Assembly: GCA_002327985.1 (NCBI GenBank)
Contig: DCVM01000077.1
Coordinates: forward strand, 1 to 22,885
Source of the DNA: Syntrophaceae bacterium UBA2188
GTDB lineage: Bacteria; Desulfobacterota; BSN033; UBA1163
DNA length: 22,885 bases
Reading direction: 5' to 3'
Below are positions 1 through 8,400 of the stretch, piece by piece (the first letter of the stretch is position 1; each line of letters begins with the position of its first letter). The notes under the pieces were generated by a model, which was not told the DNA's origin, searched no databases, and saw nothing but the letters and a program-made list of their open reading frames with translations. A program made the translations under genes and the position numbers.

Positions 1-5
1 TAAAA

Positions 6-623
6 ATGTTAGTCGTTGGACCTATTCAGTCAAATTGCTATATTCTGGGTTGTGAACGGACGAAACAGGCAGCTGTCATCGATCCGGGTGGTGATGTCGA
101 TAAGATACTCATGGCATTAACCAAGGACAGTTTGCGCTGTATTTATATTATCAATACCCATGGTCATTTTGACCATTCGGCCCAAAATAAACGTCTCAAG
201 GAGGTGACCGGGGCTCAACTCTTGATCCATCGTGCTGACGCTCCTATGATTTTACATCAGGCAAGCAGTGGAGGGATGTGGGGGATGAGGGTCGATAATT
301 CTCCTCCTCCCGACCGTTATTTGGAAGAAGGGGAATTCATCACTTTTGGGGATATCTCGTTGAAAGTTCTGCATACTCCCGGCCACTCCGGAGGCGGAAT
401 TTCGTTGGTGACTGACAAGATGGCATTTGTGGGAGATACCCTTTTTGCTGGCTCCATCGGCAGGACCGACTTCCCTGGTGGCGATTATGACGGCCTGATC
501 CGTAATGTGCGGGAGAAGATTTTTGCTCTGGGGGATGATGTCATCATCTATCCAGGGCATGGACCAAAGACAACGGTTGGAAGGGAACGAAGGACGAACC
601 CATTCTTCGCAAGAATTCCTTGA
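6..623 (+). CDS. MBL-fold hydrolase, glyoxalase II-like; 5' end probably outside window
   Basis: Metallo-beta-lactamase fold hydrolase of the small (about 205 aa) glyoxalase II-like group, which typically hydrolyse thioesters using a two-metal site in the cytoplasm. Visible ligands are the HxHxDH motif (H52, H54, D56, H57 in THGHFDHS), H127 (TPGHSGG), D144 (VGDTLF) and H185 (PGHGPKT). The GRTDFPGGD and TVGRERRTNPF segments are typical of this group. The first ATG is at position 6, but the frame stays open to the window edge and relatives usually have a few residues before the VGPIQSNCYILG strand, so the true start is probably upstream. The HD-domain gene follows after about 80 bp on the same strand. 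The exact substrate cannot be told from sequence. Confidence 0.87.
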   Translation: MLVVGPIQSNCYILGCERTKQAAVIDPGGDVDKILMALTKDSLRCIYIINTHGHFDHSAQNKRLKEVTGAQLLIHRADAPMILHQASSGGMWGMRVDNSPPPDRYLEEGEFITFGDISLKVLHTPGHSGGGISLVTDKMAFVGDTLFAGSIGRTDFPGGDYDGLIRNVREKIFALGDDVIIYPGHGPKTTVGRERRTNPFFARIP

Positions 624-704
624 TGCTCATGCGGTAAAAAAGAAGGAACGCCATAGGTCATCTATTAAATTTAAAAAAAATAAACAGAATGGAGGAGTTT
701 GACA

Positions 705-1286
705 ATGGGTGAGAAAATACCGACACGGCAGGAAGCTTTGGAACTTCTGCATCAATATAATGAATCAGATAGTTTGCGCAAGCATGCCTATGCCGTTGAA
801 GGGGTGATGCGTTACATTGGCCGGAAGCGAGGCGAGGATGAGGAAAAGTGGGGAATTATCGGCCTGATCCATGATCTTGATTATGAAAGGTTTCCCGACC
901 AGCACTGTTCCAAGACAGGAGAGATCCTCCGTGAGCAAGGGTGGCCAGAGGAATATATTCGAGGGGCTGTTTCTCATGGGTGGGGGATATGCTCTGATGT
1001 CATACCCCAGACAGCTTTGGAAAAAACCCTCTACGCCATCGATGAATTGACCGGACTCGTGGTGACCACTGCTTTAATTCGCCCAACAAAATCCGTGATG
1101 GATGTTCAGGTAAAGTCAGTAAAAAACAAATGGAAGGACAAGAGGTTTGCAGCCGGAGTGGATCGTTCCATCATAGAAAAAGGGGCTGAGATGCTCGGCG
1201 TTGGATTAGATGAGTTGATTGAAGATACAATCAAAGGGATGCAGGAAGTGGCCGAAGCCATCGGGCTCAAAGGCAACCCAATTTAA
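705..1286 (+). CDS. HD-domain metal-dependent phosphohydrolase
   Basis: Small single-domain HD superfamily protein (194 aa). The signature is H27 (RKHAYAVE) and the H56-D57 doublet (GLIHDLDYE), followed by further candidate ligands at SHGW and in YAIDELTG. Members of this superfamily are metal-dependent phosphohydrolases acting on nucleotides or other phosphoesters; the substrate here is not known. The chosen ATG at 705 sits 7 nt after a strong GGAGGAG ribosome site (691–697). An upstream in-frame TTG at 699 is too close to that site to be used. The gene follows the first MBL gene on the same strand and converges with the M28 peptidase gene, with only 13 bp between their stop codons. Confidence 0.85.
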   Translation: MGEKIPTRQEALELLHQYNESDSLRKHAYAVEGVMRYIGRKRGEDEEKWGIIGLIHDLDYERFPDQHCSKTGEILREQGWPEEYIRGAVSHGWGICSDVIPQTALEKTLYAIDELTGLVVTTALIRPTKSVMDVQVKSVKNKWKDKRFAAGVDRSIIEKGAEMLGVGLDELIEDTIKGMQEVAEAIGLKGNPI

Positions 1287-1299
1287 TTTTTATACCTGT

Positions 1300-2190
1300 T
1301 TAAAATTCCAGCAAAGTGTGGTACAAACCCTTCACTACCTCAGCCATGCTCTCAAAATTAAGGGTGTCGATCGTATCTGATTCCTGGTGGTAATTTCTAT
1401 TTCTGAAGAAGGATGAATCGGTAATCATGATGGCCCTGTATCCATGATGCCAGAATGAATAATTGTCAGAAAGGTTAATGCCCCCGAAAAATTCTGGGGC
1501 TGTCAGGGATCTTGTATTTATACTGGAATGCCTTTTTATTCCTTTCTTGAAAAAAGAGACATATCGGTAAGAGTGAAAATTTCCCACCACTCCAATGAAA
1601 TCTCCGGTTTTAGGATAGAAAAAGTCCATGCCCGGGATTGGGTAGGTTTGAATGGGTTCCTTGCTGAAATATCCAATCATCTCGAGTGAAATCATCACAT
1701 CGAGAGAAATCCCTCGGTCCTTCAGATGTTTCGCATAAACCATACTTCCCATATTATAGGACCCAAAACAAGGAGGTTCCTCGTTCACGAAGGCAACAAA
1801 GACAAGGGTTTTTTGATTCGAATTTTCTTTCAGCAACCTCGCTAATTCCAATAGCCCTGCAACGGCTGAGGCATTGTCATCCGCGCCAGGTGTACCGGGC
1901 ACCGTATCATAATGAGCGCCCAAAATCATGATTCCCCGATTCGTTCCGGTTTTTTCAGCGATCAAATTTGAAACATTTTTGCCATAGCAGGAATAAGATT
2001 GTCGATGCACTGCATATCCATGAGTTGTCAATATGGACTCGATATAATTTGCAGTATTACTGAGAGAACCTTCTTTCCAAAGATGGCGGTCTCCGACCTT
2101 CACAGAGAGAAACTCCACATGCCGATAAAGGTTTTCCATTACCATCTGTTTTTGAAAAGGACGAATTTCCTTTATCATCCCTGAATCCAT
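1300..2190 (-). CDS. M28-family zinc aminopeptidase-like protein
   Basis: Peptidase family M28 (aminopeptidase S/Y type), 296 aa. The co-catalytic two-zinc site is visible in order: H93 in GAHYDTVPG, the bridging Asp in GADDNASA (104/105), E137–E138 in FVNEEPP (general base and ligand), an acidic residue in SLEMIG (E170), and H268 in NYHQESDT. No signal peptide or membrane segment is seen, so the protein appears cytoplasmic. The start at 2190 has no strong ribosome site; an ATG four codons later (about 2178) is an alternative. It lies downstream of lnt and the second MBL gene on the same strand after a 118 bp gap, so co-transcription is possible but not shown. The substrate is unknown; the family removes N-terminal residues from peptides. 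Confidence 0.85.
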   Translation of the reverse strand: MDSGMIKEIRPFQKQMVMENLYRHVEFLSVKVGDRHLWKEGSLSNTANYIESILTTHGYAVHRQSYSCYGKNVSNLIAEKTGTNRGIMILGAHYDTVPGTPGADDNASAVAGLLELARLLKENSNQKTLVFVAFVNEEPPCFGSYNMGSMVYAKHLKDRGISLDVMISLEMIGYFSKEPIQTYPIPGMDFFYPKTGDFIGVVGNFHSYRYVSFFKKGIKRHSSINTRSLTAPEFFGGINLSDNYSFWHHGYRAIMITDSSFFRNRNYHQESDTIDTLNFESMAEVVKGLYHTLLEF

Positions 2191-2308
2191 TCATCCGTAT
2201 GGCGATATGGGGCCGATGGGTTTAAATGGAAATTTTTTTAAGGAGCCAGGCCATGTTCTGGCCCAGGGTTTTCATCGTTCTTTGTCAATTCTTTTTCAAA
2301 AATTCCAC

Positions 2309-3214
2309 TTACGCTTTTCCTTCGATCACCATAGCGATATGTCGGACCATTTGGCGATAGACATCGAGAAAGATTTCGGGAGAGAGGAAATAGGAGGGGT
2401 TTTCTTCATAAAATGAGGAAATCAATTTTTGGGCCGCTGCATCAATATCTCGAGTAGACCGGTAAGCCGCTTCCATCCGGGCACGGTTTTTCTCTGCCAT
2501 CTCGATTGATTTTGAGATGAATTCTCCGGCCTCCTCTCCCTGGACATATCCGTAGTGGTCGGCACAATAGTAATCCACTTCGAAATTCTTTAGTCTTTTA
2601 AGGCTTTGCTGATATTTGGTGAAATTGGAATTTCCTGAGGTAATGATTGTCTCATCGAATGGAATACCCCCTCCGTCTGTGGGAAACAACGCTTTTAGCT
2701 TGGGGACATAAGCGGCAATGCAGCAAGAGGAATGACCTGGGATCTCCAGGACCGAGACCTCCAGGCCGCCCAAATCAATGCAGTCTCCTTCACGGATGGT
2801 TTTCCCAGAGACATCTTTTGTCCAGTCGATATCGTAGGTTGAATAGACATCCTCTTTTTTCATCCTCTTGGCCACATTTCGACTGAACGCATTGATCGTA
2901 AGGATGGCCTTATCCATCTGAAGGATCTCCCAACCTCTTTCCGAAGCATAGATTTCGATCTCCGGATGGCGCTGCTTGAAGAAGGGAACAGTGCCCACGT
3001 GATCGAAATGGGAGTGGAGGATAAGGAGTTTTTTGATTCGGTTTTCGTCAATGTCAAAATCCTTGAATTGCTGAAGCAGGTCTGAGACAATGTAGCTCAT
3101 GCCGCCGCTGATGATCATGGAACCATGGTTTCCCTCCAGAAGATAAACGCCGGATTCCTTCCTGCCCAAAAACCAAATTTGTTCAGTGACTTTTCCCGGT
3201 TTTTGAATTCTCAT
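2309..3214 (-). CDS. MBL-fold metallohydrolase (301 aa)
   Basis: Metallo-beta-lactamase fold protein with HxHxDH at residues 67–72 (LHSHFDHVG), H161 (IPGHSSC), D180 (FPTDGGG) and a final histidine near 220 (CADHYGYV), so the full metal site is present. It is distinct from the shorter glyoxalase II-like protein at the left edge: it has a longer middle section (about residues 90–140) and a helical C-terminal tail. The ATG is only 3 nt after the lnt stop codon (TAA GAG ATG), with AAGGGA inside the last lnt codons as its ribosome site, so it is very likely translated from the lnt transcript. Substrate unknown. Whether it acts on a lipid or thioester linked to Lnt's work is speculation. Confidence 0.84.
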   Translation of the reverse strand: MRIQKPGKVTEQIWFLGRKESGVYLLEGNHGSMIISGGMSYIVSDLLQQFKDFDIDENRIKKLLILHSHFDHVGTVPFFKQRHPEIEIYASERGWEILQMDKAILTINAFSRNVAKRMKKEDVYSTYDIDWTKDVSGKTIREGDCIDLGGLEVSVLEIPGHSSCCIAAYVPKLKALFPTDGGGIPFDETIITSGNSNFTKYQQSLKRLKNFEVDYYCADHYGYVQGEEAGEFISKSIEMAEKNRARMEAAYRSTRDIDAAAQKLISSFYEENPSYFLSPEIFLDVYRQMVRHIAMVIEGKA

Positions 3215-3217
3215 CTC

Positions 3218-4765
3218 TTATTTTCCCTTGAATTTAATGTTTTTAGATTTTTTAAATAAGGCGTATCCTAACAGGAGCATTGAAAAAGTAGCGACACACC
3301 ATGCGAATACATCGCCGTAAAGAGTATAAAAGGTTTTACGTTTCGATAAGAGGATGGTTCTGCTCATTGCTTCCTCTGTGAAAATGCCTCCTTGATTCAG
3401 AATTTTCCCTTTGGAATCGATGAAGCCTGTGATACCCGTATTCGCTGCCCTCACAACAAAGACTCGATTTTCAACAGCCCGGATTGTAGCCATGGAGAAA
3501 TGCTGGTAAGGAGCAGAGGTTCTCCCAAACCAGGCATCGTTTGTGATGGTCACCAGAAAGTGTGCACCCCTTTTGACAAATCTTCGACAGAGATCTGGAA
3601 AGATGATTTCGAAGCAGATGAGGACCCCAAATTTACTCTGAGGAAGGGTGAAGTTAAAGATTTCCTTTCCGGGTTTAAAGTTCCCGATTCCTTCTCCTAA
3701 AGAGCCGAGGGGAATATATTCTCCAAGAGGGACATACTCACCATAAGGGACAAGATGGATCTTATCATATTTCCCCCTTAACTCACCGTCAGGAGAGACG
3801 AGGAGAGCGCTGTTATAATGATGGACCTTTCCCCTTTCTATTTTATAAGAAGGAGTGCCGAAGAGAAGAAAAGCACCTGTCTTCTTCGGGATATCTAGGA
3901 CGAAGGGTTGGTACTCTTTGGCGTCCTGAAAGAAGAAGGGAGTGGCTGTTTCAGGCCAGATGATCAGGTCCGGTTTTTCCTCTGCTACTTTGGAAGAAAG
4001 CTTTTCATAGATCTTTAAGGTTTCTAACTGAAAAGATTTATCCCATTTGATGGACTGATCAATATTTCCCTGAACCAATCCAATCTTCAATGGAGGATTT
4101 TGGATCATCTTTCGATCGACTGATCCCATCTTGAGATATCCGTAGACCAGAAAGCTCAGAAGGATGATTGCGGTAACGATGGCTTCCTTAAATGGGAAAA
4201 CCCTTTTTGACCGCTGTTGGAGTACCCCAAAGAGAGTGGCATTGACCAAAACGATGACAAAGGAGAGACCGTAGACCCCTGTGATATCTGCCATCTGGAT
4301 AAAAGGGAGATTAAGGTATTGGGAATAACCCAAGTTTGCCCATGGGAAACCTGTCAGAAGGAAGGAACGGAGATATTCTAAGGTTACCCAGAGAAAGGGA
4401 GCGAAGAGCATGGTTTGAAATCCTGAGCGGGTCTGGATGAATCGGGTGAGGTACGCGAAGGTGCCTATGTAGAGACTTAGGTAACCCACCAAAAGGAAAA
4501 GAATGAGGGCACTCAGGACCAGAGGGATATTCCCGTAGGAATGGACGGCGACAATGATCCAGTAAAGAATTCCAAAAAAAGAAATCATGCCTGTCAAAAA
4601 CCCGAGTTGAAAACTATGGAATACCCCTTTTTCTTTGATGGCGAAGAAGAGCGGGACCAGGGCAACCCAGACCAAAAATTCGAGATTAAAATTTGGGAAA
4701 GAAAGAATAAGAAGGATTCCCGAAAAGAGACTCAGAAGGATGTCTTTTTTTTTCATGGCTTCCAT
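3218..4765 (-). CDS. lnt: Apolipoprotein N-acyltransferase
   Basis: Inner-membrane enzyme that adds the third acyl chain to the N-terminal cysteine of lipoproteins, the last step of lipoprotein maturation. The N-terminal half carries about six to seven hydrophobic segments, followed by the carbon-nitrogen hydrolase (nitrilase) domain. Counting from an upstream TTG at 4813, the triad is E288 (IIWPETATP), K351 (YDKIHLVPYGEY) and C400 (LICFEIIFPD), matching E267/K335/C387 of E. coli Lnt, and a C-terminal membrane segment follows. The start is uncertain. The frame is open from the TTG at 4813, but homology is expected to begin just before the first membrane segment, so ATG 4765 is used here; ATG 4756 is equally possible. 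An MBL gene follows 3 nt downstream. The 97 bp upstream is shared with the divergent oxidoreductase gene. Confidence 0.95.
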   Translation of the reverse strand: MEAMKKKDILLSLFSGILLILSFPNFNLEFLVWVALVPLFFAIKEKGVFHSFQLGFLTGMISFFGILYWIIVAVHSYGNIPLVLSALILFLLVGYLSLYIGTFAYLTRFIQTRSGFQTMLFAPFLWVTLEYLRSFLLTGFPWANLGYSQYLNLPFIQMADITGVYGLSFVIVLVNATLFGVLQQRSKRVFPFKEAIVTAIILLSFLVYGYLKMGSVDRKMIQNPPLKIGLVQGNIDQSIKWDKSFQLETLKIYEKLSSKVAEEKPDLIIWPETATPFFFQDAKEYQPFVLDIPKKTGAFLLFGTPSYKIERGKVHHYNSALLVSPDGELRGKYDKIHLVPYGEYVPLGEYIPLGSLGEGIGNFKPGKEIFNFTLPQSKFGVLICFEIIFPDLCRRFVKRGAHFLVTITNDAWFGRTSAPYQHFSMATIRAVENRVFVVRAANTGITGFIDSKGKILNQGGIFTEEAMSRTILLSKRKTFYTLYGDVFAWCVATFSMLLLGYALFKKSKNIKFKGK

Positions 4766-4910
4766 CTTAAGAAAAAAATGAGAAATTTTCAATGGGGAAT
4801 CACATGATTCCAATAGGATAAATTCCTTCGATATTTCAATTATCGCTTTAACTATGTTAAAATATAGTGGTTTTTAATCATTGGTTGAATAGCGGGAGCT
4901 TTCCATTCCT

Positions 4911-5861
4911 ATGAATATCTCCATCATCGGGGCGGGCCGGACCCGGAATGGTATCGGTGAGTATATCGGAAAGTATTTCCATAAGCATGGAGCAAAAGTG
5001 ACCTCTGTGCTGGGGACGACTGAAAAAACGAGCCTCCAGGCCTCTTTGGCTCTTCGGAAATATGGAGGGGACGTCCACCCCTACACCGATTTTGATCAAA
5101 TGGTGAAAACAGAAAAGCCTGATGTCGCGGTGATTGCCTCTCCCTCTCCCACCCATTATGAATATCTCCTGAAATGTATCCATTCAGGGCTTCATGTCTT
5201 TTGCGAAAAACCCTTTATCTGGAACCCTCCCATGGATCCACAAAAAAGGGTGGAAGAAATTTTTGAAAAAGCGGACAGAAAAAAAATAACCCTTGTCATG
5301 AATTCACAATGGCCTTTTTCCATCGATGCTTATGAAGCCCTTTGTGGGAAGATTGTGATTCAGACATCCAACACATTCTTGATCAGGATGTCCCCTCCCT
5401 TTCCAGGGAGGGAGATGATTCCAGAGTCCGTTCCACATGCCTTGAGTCTCCTTTATTGTTTCCTGGGCGTAGGGGAGATCAGGGATTTGGGTTTTGAATC
5501 AGAGGGGGAGAGGGAGATGGCCATTAAGTTTTCTTACTGGTTTGGAACCCAGACCTGCGATGTTCTCATCCGCTTGATCTTCGAGAAGACTCCCCCCCGT
5601 CCCTTCTCTTTTGGATTAAATGATAGGATTGTTTTTCGAAGTCTGGGTTTAGAAGATTATGAAATCTATTTTAATGATGGGAATAAAAGATTGAAGATCG
5701 TTGACCCTCTAGAGCTCTCTGTTAAAAATTTCATCGAGGCAGTTGAGAGGAAAACCGAACCCTTGATCGGGAGGTTCCATATTCTCCATAACATGTCCCT
5801 GCTGAAAGAGATTGACGATGGCTACTGTGAATTTAAAAAGAGAAACCCATGGAAAAATTAA
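4911..5861 (+). CDS. Gfo/Idh/MocA family NAD(P)-dependent oxidoreductase
   Basis: NAD(P)-binding oxidoreductase of the Gfo/Idh/MocA family (316 aa), a family that oxidises, reduces or epimerises sugars, often nucleotide sugars. An N-terminal Rossmann fold is shown by the first strand MNISIIGAG with G7, G9 and G14/G16 in an unusually extended loop. The family signature EKP follows at residues 99–101 (VFCEKPF), preceded by ASPSPTHYEYL. The C-terminal half fits the usual alpha/beta substrate domain. It is the first gene of the plus-strand glycan block and overlaps the radical SAM gene by 13 bp, so the two are translationally linked. The ribosome site (GGGAG about 13 nt upstream) is weak. A sugar substrate is inferred from the glycosyltransferase and LPS-kinase neighbours. 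Confidence 0.83.
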   Translation: MNISIIGAGRTRNGIGEYIGKYFHKHGAKVTSVLGTTEKTSLQASLALRKYGGDVHPYTDFDQMVKTEKPDVAVIASPSPTHYEYLLKCIHSGLHVFCEKPFIWNPPMDPQKRVEEIFEKADRKKITLVMNSQWPFSIDAYEALCGKIVIQTSNTFLIRMSPPFPGREMIPESVPHALSLLYCFLGVGEIRDLGFESEGEREMAIKFSYWFGTQTCDVLIRLIFEKTPPRPFSFGLNDRIVFRSLGLEDYEIYFNDGNKRLKIVDPLELSVKNFIEAVERKTEPLIGRFHILHNMSLLKEIDDGYCEFKKRNPWKN

Positions 5862-7066
5862 AAGAGAAAGAACACGATTTTAGTTCCAAGTTGAGGCAGG
5901 ATAGCATCTTGCCAAGGCTGAGAGACTATATTCAGTGGCAAAGAAGATGTAACGCAATGGCACCGGATCAAGGACTACCGATTTTCAGTCCGATCTCCAT
6001 CAATTTAGATCTGACCTCCGCCTGCAATTTCTCATGCCCCTTTTGTGTTGATTCGAAGCTGATCAACGCCGGGAAAAGCTTGACCTTTGAGGATGTCAAG
6101 AACACGATTGGCACGCTTCACTCCCATGGTCTTCTCTCTGTGATCCTGATCGGGGGAGGGGAGCCCACCCTTCACAAAGATTTTAGGGAAATGGTTCATT
6201 ATATCAAAAGCAAAGGATTACAAATCGGGATCGTGACCAACGGTTCGAGACTTGAAAAAATTGAAGCTGTGGTGGAGGAACTTAAGGAGAAGGATTGGAT
6301 CAGGATCTCGATTGATGCGGGAGGGGAAGATGTTTTTAAGCAGTTACATCTTCCCAAAACGGGAGTGAGGCTGGGCCGGATATTAAAAAAGGCCAAAGAG
6401 GTGAAAGAAAAGAATCCTTTGGTGTCGCTAGGATATTCGTTTGTGGTCGTCTGGGAGGGCGTGGAGATTAACGGGAAGAGACTAAGTCCCAATATTCATG
6501 AAATGGTCAAATCCGTAGAACTGGCAGGAGAATTCTCCTTCGATTACATTTCATTTAAACCTTGCTTGATCCGATTTCAGGAGTCTCAAAGGGAGACATT
6601 GCTGAAGAACGTTGGGAAAACAAAAGAGGAAGAAATTATTGATCAGATCAATCTTCATCTTTTAGAGGCAAAGAATAGGGCAGGGAATCAGGTGAAGATC
6701 CTTGAAAGCTCAAATCTGATGGCCATGTTAAATCGGGAGGCCGACCAAATCAAGAAACAGCCCAAGAGATGTCACATGCAGTTTTTCAGAACGGTGGTGA
6801 CACCGTTCGGCATCTTCCACTGTCCGGCGTTCCGAGGAGTGGAGGTGGCCAGAATTGGAGAATCAGATGGTTACCACTCGGATAAAAAATTCAAGGAAAG
6901 ACTTAAGGCAACGGCTCAATCGATCGTGGCCTTCAATGCTGAAGAGGAATGCAAAGAGGTAGGATGTTTTTACAATCGTACCAACTGGTGGTTGGAAGAG
7001 TTCATCCGTTCTGAAAAAGACATCCAGGAAATTGAAAAGGTTGAGAATGACAACTTTTTTCTTTAG
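5849..7066 (+). CDS. Radical SAM protein with C-terminal cysteine cluster
   Basis: Radical S-adenosylmethionine enzyme (405 aa). The 4Fe-4S motif is C59-x3-C63-x2-C66 (TSACNFSCPFC), followed by the SAM-binding GGGEP at 102–106 and a barrel through about residue 250. The C-terminal part carries C308 (KRCHMQ), C325 (FHCPAF), C368 and C373 (EECKEVGCFY), spaced like a SPASM/Twitch-type auxiliary cluster. Family members modify peptides, sugars or aminoglycosides. The gene overlaps the 3' end of the Gfo/Idh gene by 13 bp and precedes a GT4 glycosyltransferase by 22 bp. A small-molecule or sugar role is therefore more likely than peptide maturation; no small precursor-peptide gene is seen nearby. 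The reaction is not known. Confidence 0.85.
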   Translation: MEKLKEKEHDFSSKLRQDSILPRLRDYIQWQRRCNAMAPDQGLPIFSPISINLDLTSACNFSCPFCVDSKLINAGKSLTFEDVKNTIGTLHSHGLLSVILIGGGEPTLHKDFREMVHYIKSKGLQIGIVTNGSRLEKIEAVVEELKEKDWIRISIDAGGEDVFKQLHLPKTGVRLGRILKKAKEVKEKNPLVSLGYSFVVVWEGVEINGKRLSPNIHEMVKSVELAGEFSFDYISFKPCLIRFQESQRETLLKNVGKTKEEEIIDQINLHLLEAKNRAGNQVKILESSNLMAMLNREADQIKKQPKRCHMQFFRTVVTPFGIFHCPAFRGVEVARIGESDGYHSDKKFKERLKATAQSIVAFNAEEECKEVGCFYNRTNWWLEEFIRSEKDIQEIEKVENDNFFL

Positions 7067-7088
7067 GCTCAGGCAGTCTTAAAATACG

Positions 7089-8252
7089 ATGAAAATCTTA
7101 CATCTTTTCAGCAACTGGAAGTGGACCGGTCCTGCTGATCCGACCGTGAACCTCTGCAAGGGATTGGAAAAGAGGGGCCATGATGTCACCTTTGCCTACC
7201 GAAAACCTCCTCTTCCGGTCGAAGACAGCATTGAGAAAAGGGTTCTCCAGGCAGGAATAAAGGCCACGGATCGATTTCAACTGGATCATTCGGTGAAGGT
7301 TTATCATCCCTCGTTTCTGCCAACCCATCTACGTGACATCTTAGACCTCACCCATTATCTTCGTAAGGAAAAGTTTGATATTCTCAATGTCCACCACTCT
7401 CATGGCCATCTCTTAGGGGGGATCGCGGCAAGGAGATCAGGCCATCCTGTGATCCTCATTCGCACTGACCACAAACGAGATTCTTTGAAACCCAGTTTGG
7501 GGAATCGCATACTTATCTCCCAGTTCACAGATGGTATGATTACTTTTTCAGAGTGGGGGAGGAGAGAGGATGCCGAACACTTTGGGCTCCCTCTGGAGAG
7601 AATTGAAAAGGTTTCACCGGCCTTGGATTTAACCCGGTATGATCCTCAGAAGAAATTTAAAGATATGAGAAGTCTCTTTGGGATAGGGCCCGAAGAGATA
7701 GTGATCGGGATGATTGCCCGATATCAAAAATATCGAAGAACGGCTGTGTTTTTAGAGGCGTTGAAAACCATTGTGAGAGAATTTAAAAATGTAAAGGTTC
7801 TTCTGGTTGGCCGATCAAGCCAGATAGAGCAGAGTGTCATCCAACCCATGAAACAGTTGGGCATTGAAAAGTGGGTAGTTCTGGGAGGTTACCAGAAGAA
7901 ATACTATCTCGATACCTTAGCCTGCATGGATATCTTTGTTTTTTTAATGGCGGGCTCTGATGGGACTGCCCGGGCCTTGAGAGAGGCCATGGCCATGGGC
8001 AAGCCGGTCATCGTTGCCAATCGGGGAATGCTCCCTGAGTTGGTGGAAGATGGTATCTCAGGGTTGGTGGTAAACGATACCTCTGAGGAGTTGGCCAATG
8101 CAGCACTGCAACTGCTTCATCATCCAGAAAAGAGGGAAGCCTTAGGAAAAGCGGCTTATCTGAAGGCCCATCAGGATTTCCAATTGGATCGACAGGTGGA
8201 AGCTATCGAACATTTTTATCAGGAGATGATCAGACTGGGGAAACGAAAATAG
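7089..8252 (+). CDS. GT4-family (GT-B fold) glycosyltransferase
   Basis: Glycosyltransferase of GT-B fold, family 4 type (387 aa). The N-terminal acceptor domain starts MKILHLFSNW. The C-terminal donor domain starts near residue 200 with VIGMIARYQKYR, followed by VKVLLVGRSS and the nucleotide-sugar segment around 289–312 (GSDGTARALREAMAMG, then KPVIVANRG). The usual E-x7-E pair appears as D291 and E299, so the first glutamate is replaced by aspartate. The conserved PELVEDGISGLVV follows. This enzyme class adds a sugar from an activated donor to a lipid-linked or LPS core acceptor at the cytoplasmic face of the inner membrane. Neighbouring WaaP-like kinases suggest an LPS core or similar surface glycan; donor and acceptor are unknown. 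The ribosome site is weak. Confidence 0.88.
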   Translation: MKILHLFSNWKWTGPADPTVNLCKGLEKRGHDVTFAYRKPPLPVEDSIEKRVLQAGIKATDRFQLDHSVKVYHPSFLPTHLRDILDLTHYLRKEKFDILNVHHSHGHLLGGIAARRSGHPVILIRTDHKRDSLKPSLGNRILISQFTDGMITFSEWGRREDAEHFGLPLERIEKVSPALDLTRYDPQKKFKDMRSLFGIGPEEIVIGMIARYQKYRRTAVFLEALKTIVREFKNVKVLLVGRSSQIEQSVIQPMKQLGIEKWVVLGGYQKKYYLDTLACMDIFVFLMAGSDGTARALREAMAMGKPVIVANRGMLPELVEDGISGLVVNDTSEELANAALQLLHHPEKREALGKAAYLKAHQDFQLDRQVEAIEHFYQEMIRLGKRK

Positions 8253-8270
8253 ATATTTATGATCAATCCT

Positions 8271-8330
8271 AAATTCTAAACTCCAAATAAATTCAAAGGA
8301 TAAAGATTTAGTATTTGGAGTTTAGAGTTT
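8271..8330. repeat. Imperfect palindrome, possible dispersed intergenic repeat
   Basis: A perfect 15 bp inverted repeat (tctaaactccaaata at 8275–8289; its complement at 8312–8326) with a 22 bp spacer. It extends to 19 bp per arm with one mismatch. It fills the gap between the glycosyltransferase and tandem-kinase genes. The stem is AT-rich and has no following T-run, so it is not a typical intrinsic terminator. It may be a copy of a genome-wide repeat or an mRNA stem; no second copy was seen in this window. Confidence 0.65.
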
Positions 8331-8400
8331 GAGGTTAAAAGATGATCGACTCTGTTGCAATTTTGTCCACGATTTCGCTCATCAGTGACTGAGAGGGTAA

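Noticed and set aside
252..560. Minus-strand frame of 102 codons inside the first MBL gene.
   Set aside because: Antisense to a gene with a complete metal-binding motif set; no independent support.
2218..2265. Hairpin GCCAG/CTGGC near an ATTTTTTT run, possible terminator of the MBL gene.
   Set aside because: The T-run lies on the wrong side of the hairpin for a plus-strand terminator, and on the minus strand the following bases are A-rich with only a short stem. No confident terminator.
4835..4868. Promoter-like TTCAAT–17–TAAAAT or TTATCG–17–TATAGT upstream of the Gfo/Idh gene.
   Set aside because: Both -35 boxes match consensus poorly in an AT-rich divergent region, so no specific promoter is called.
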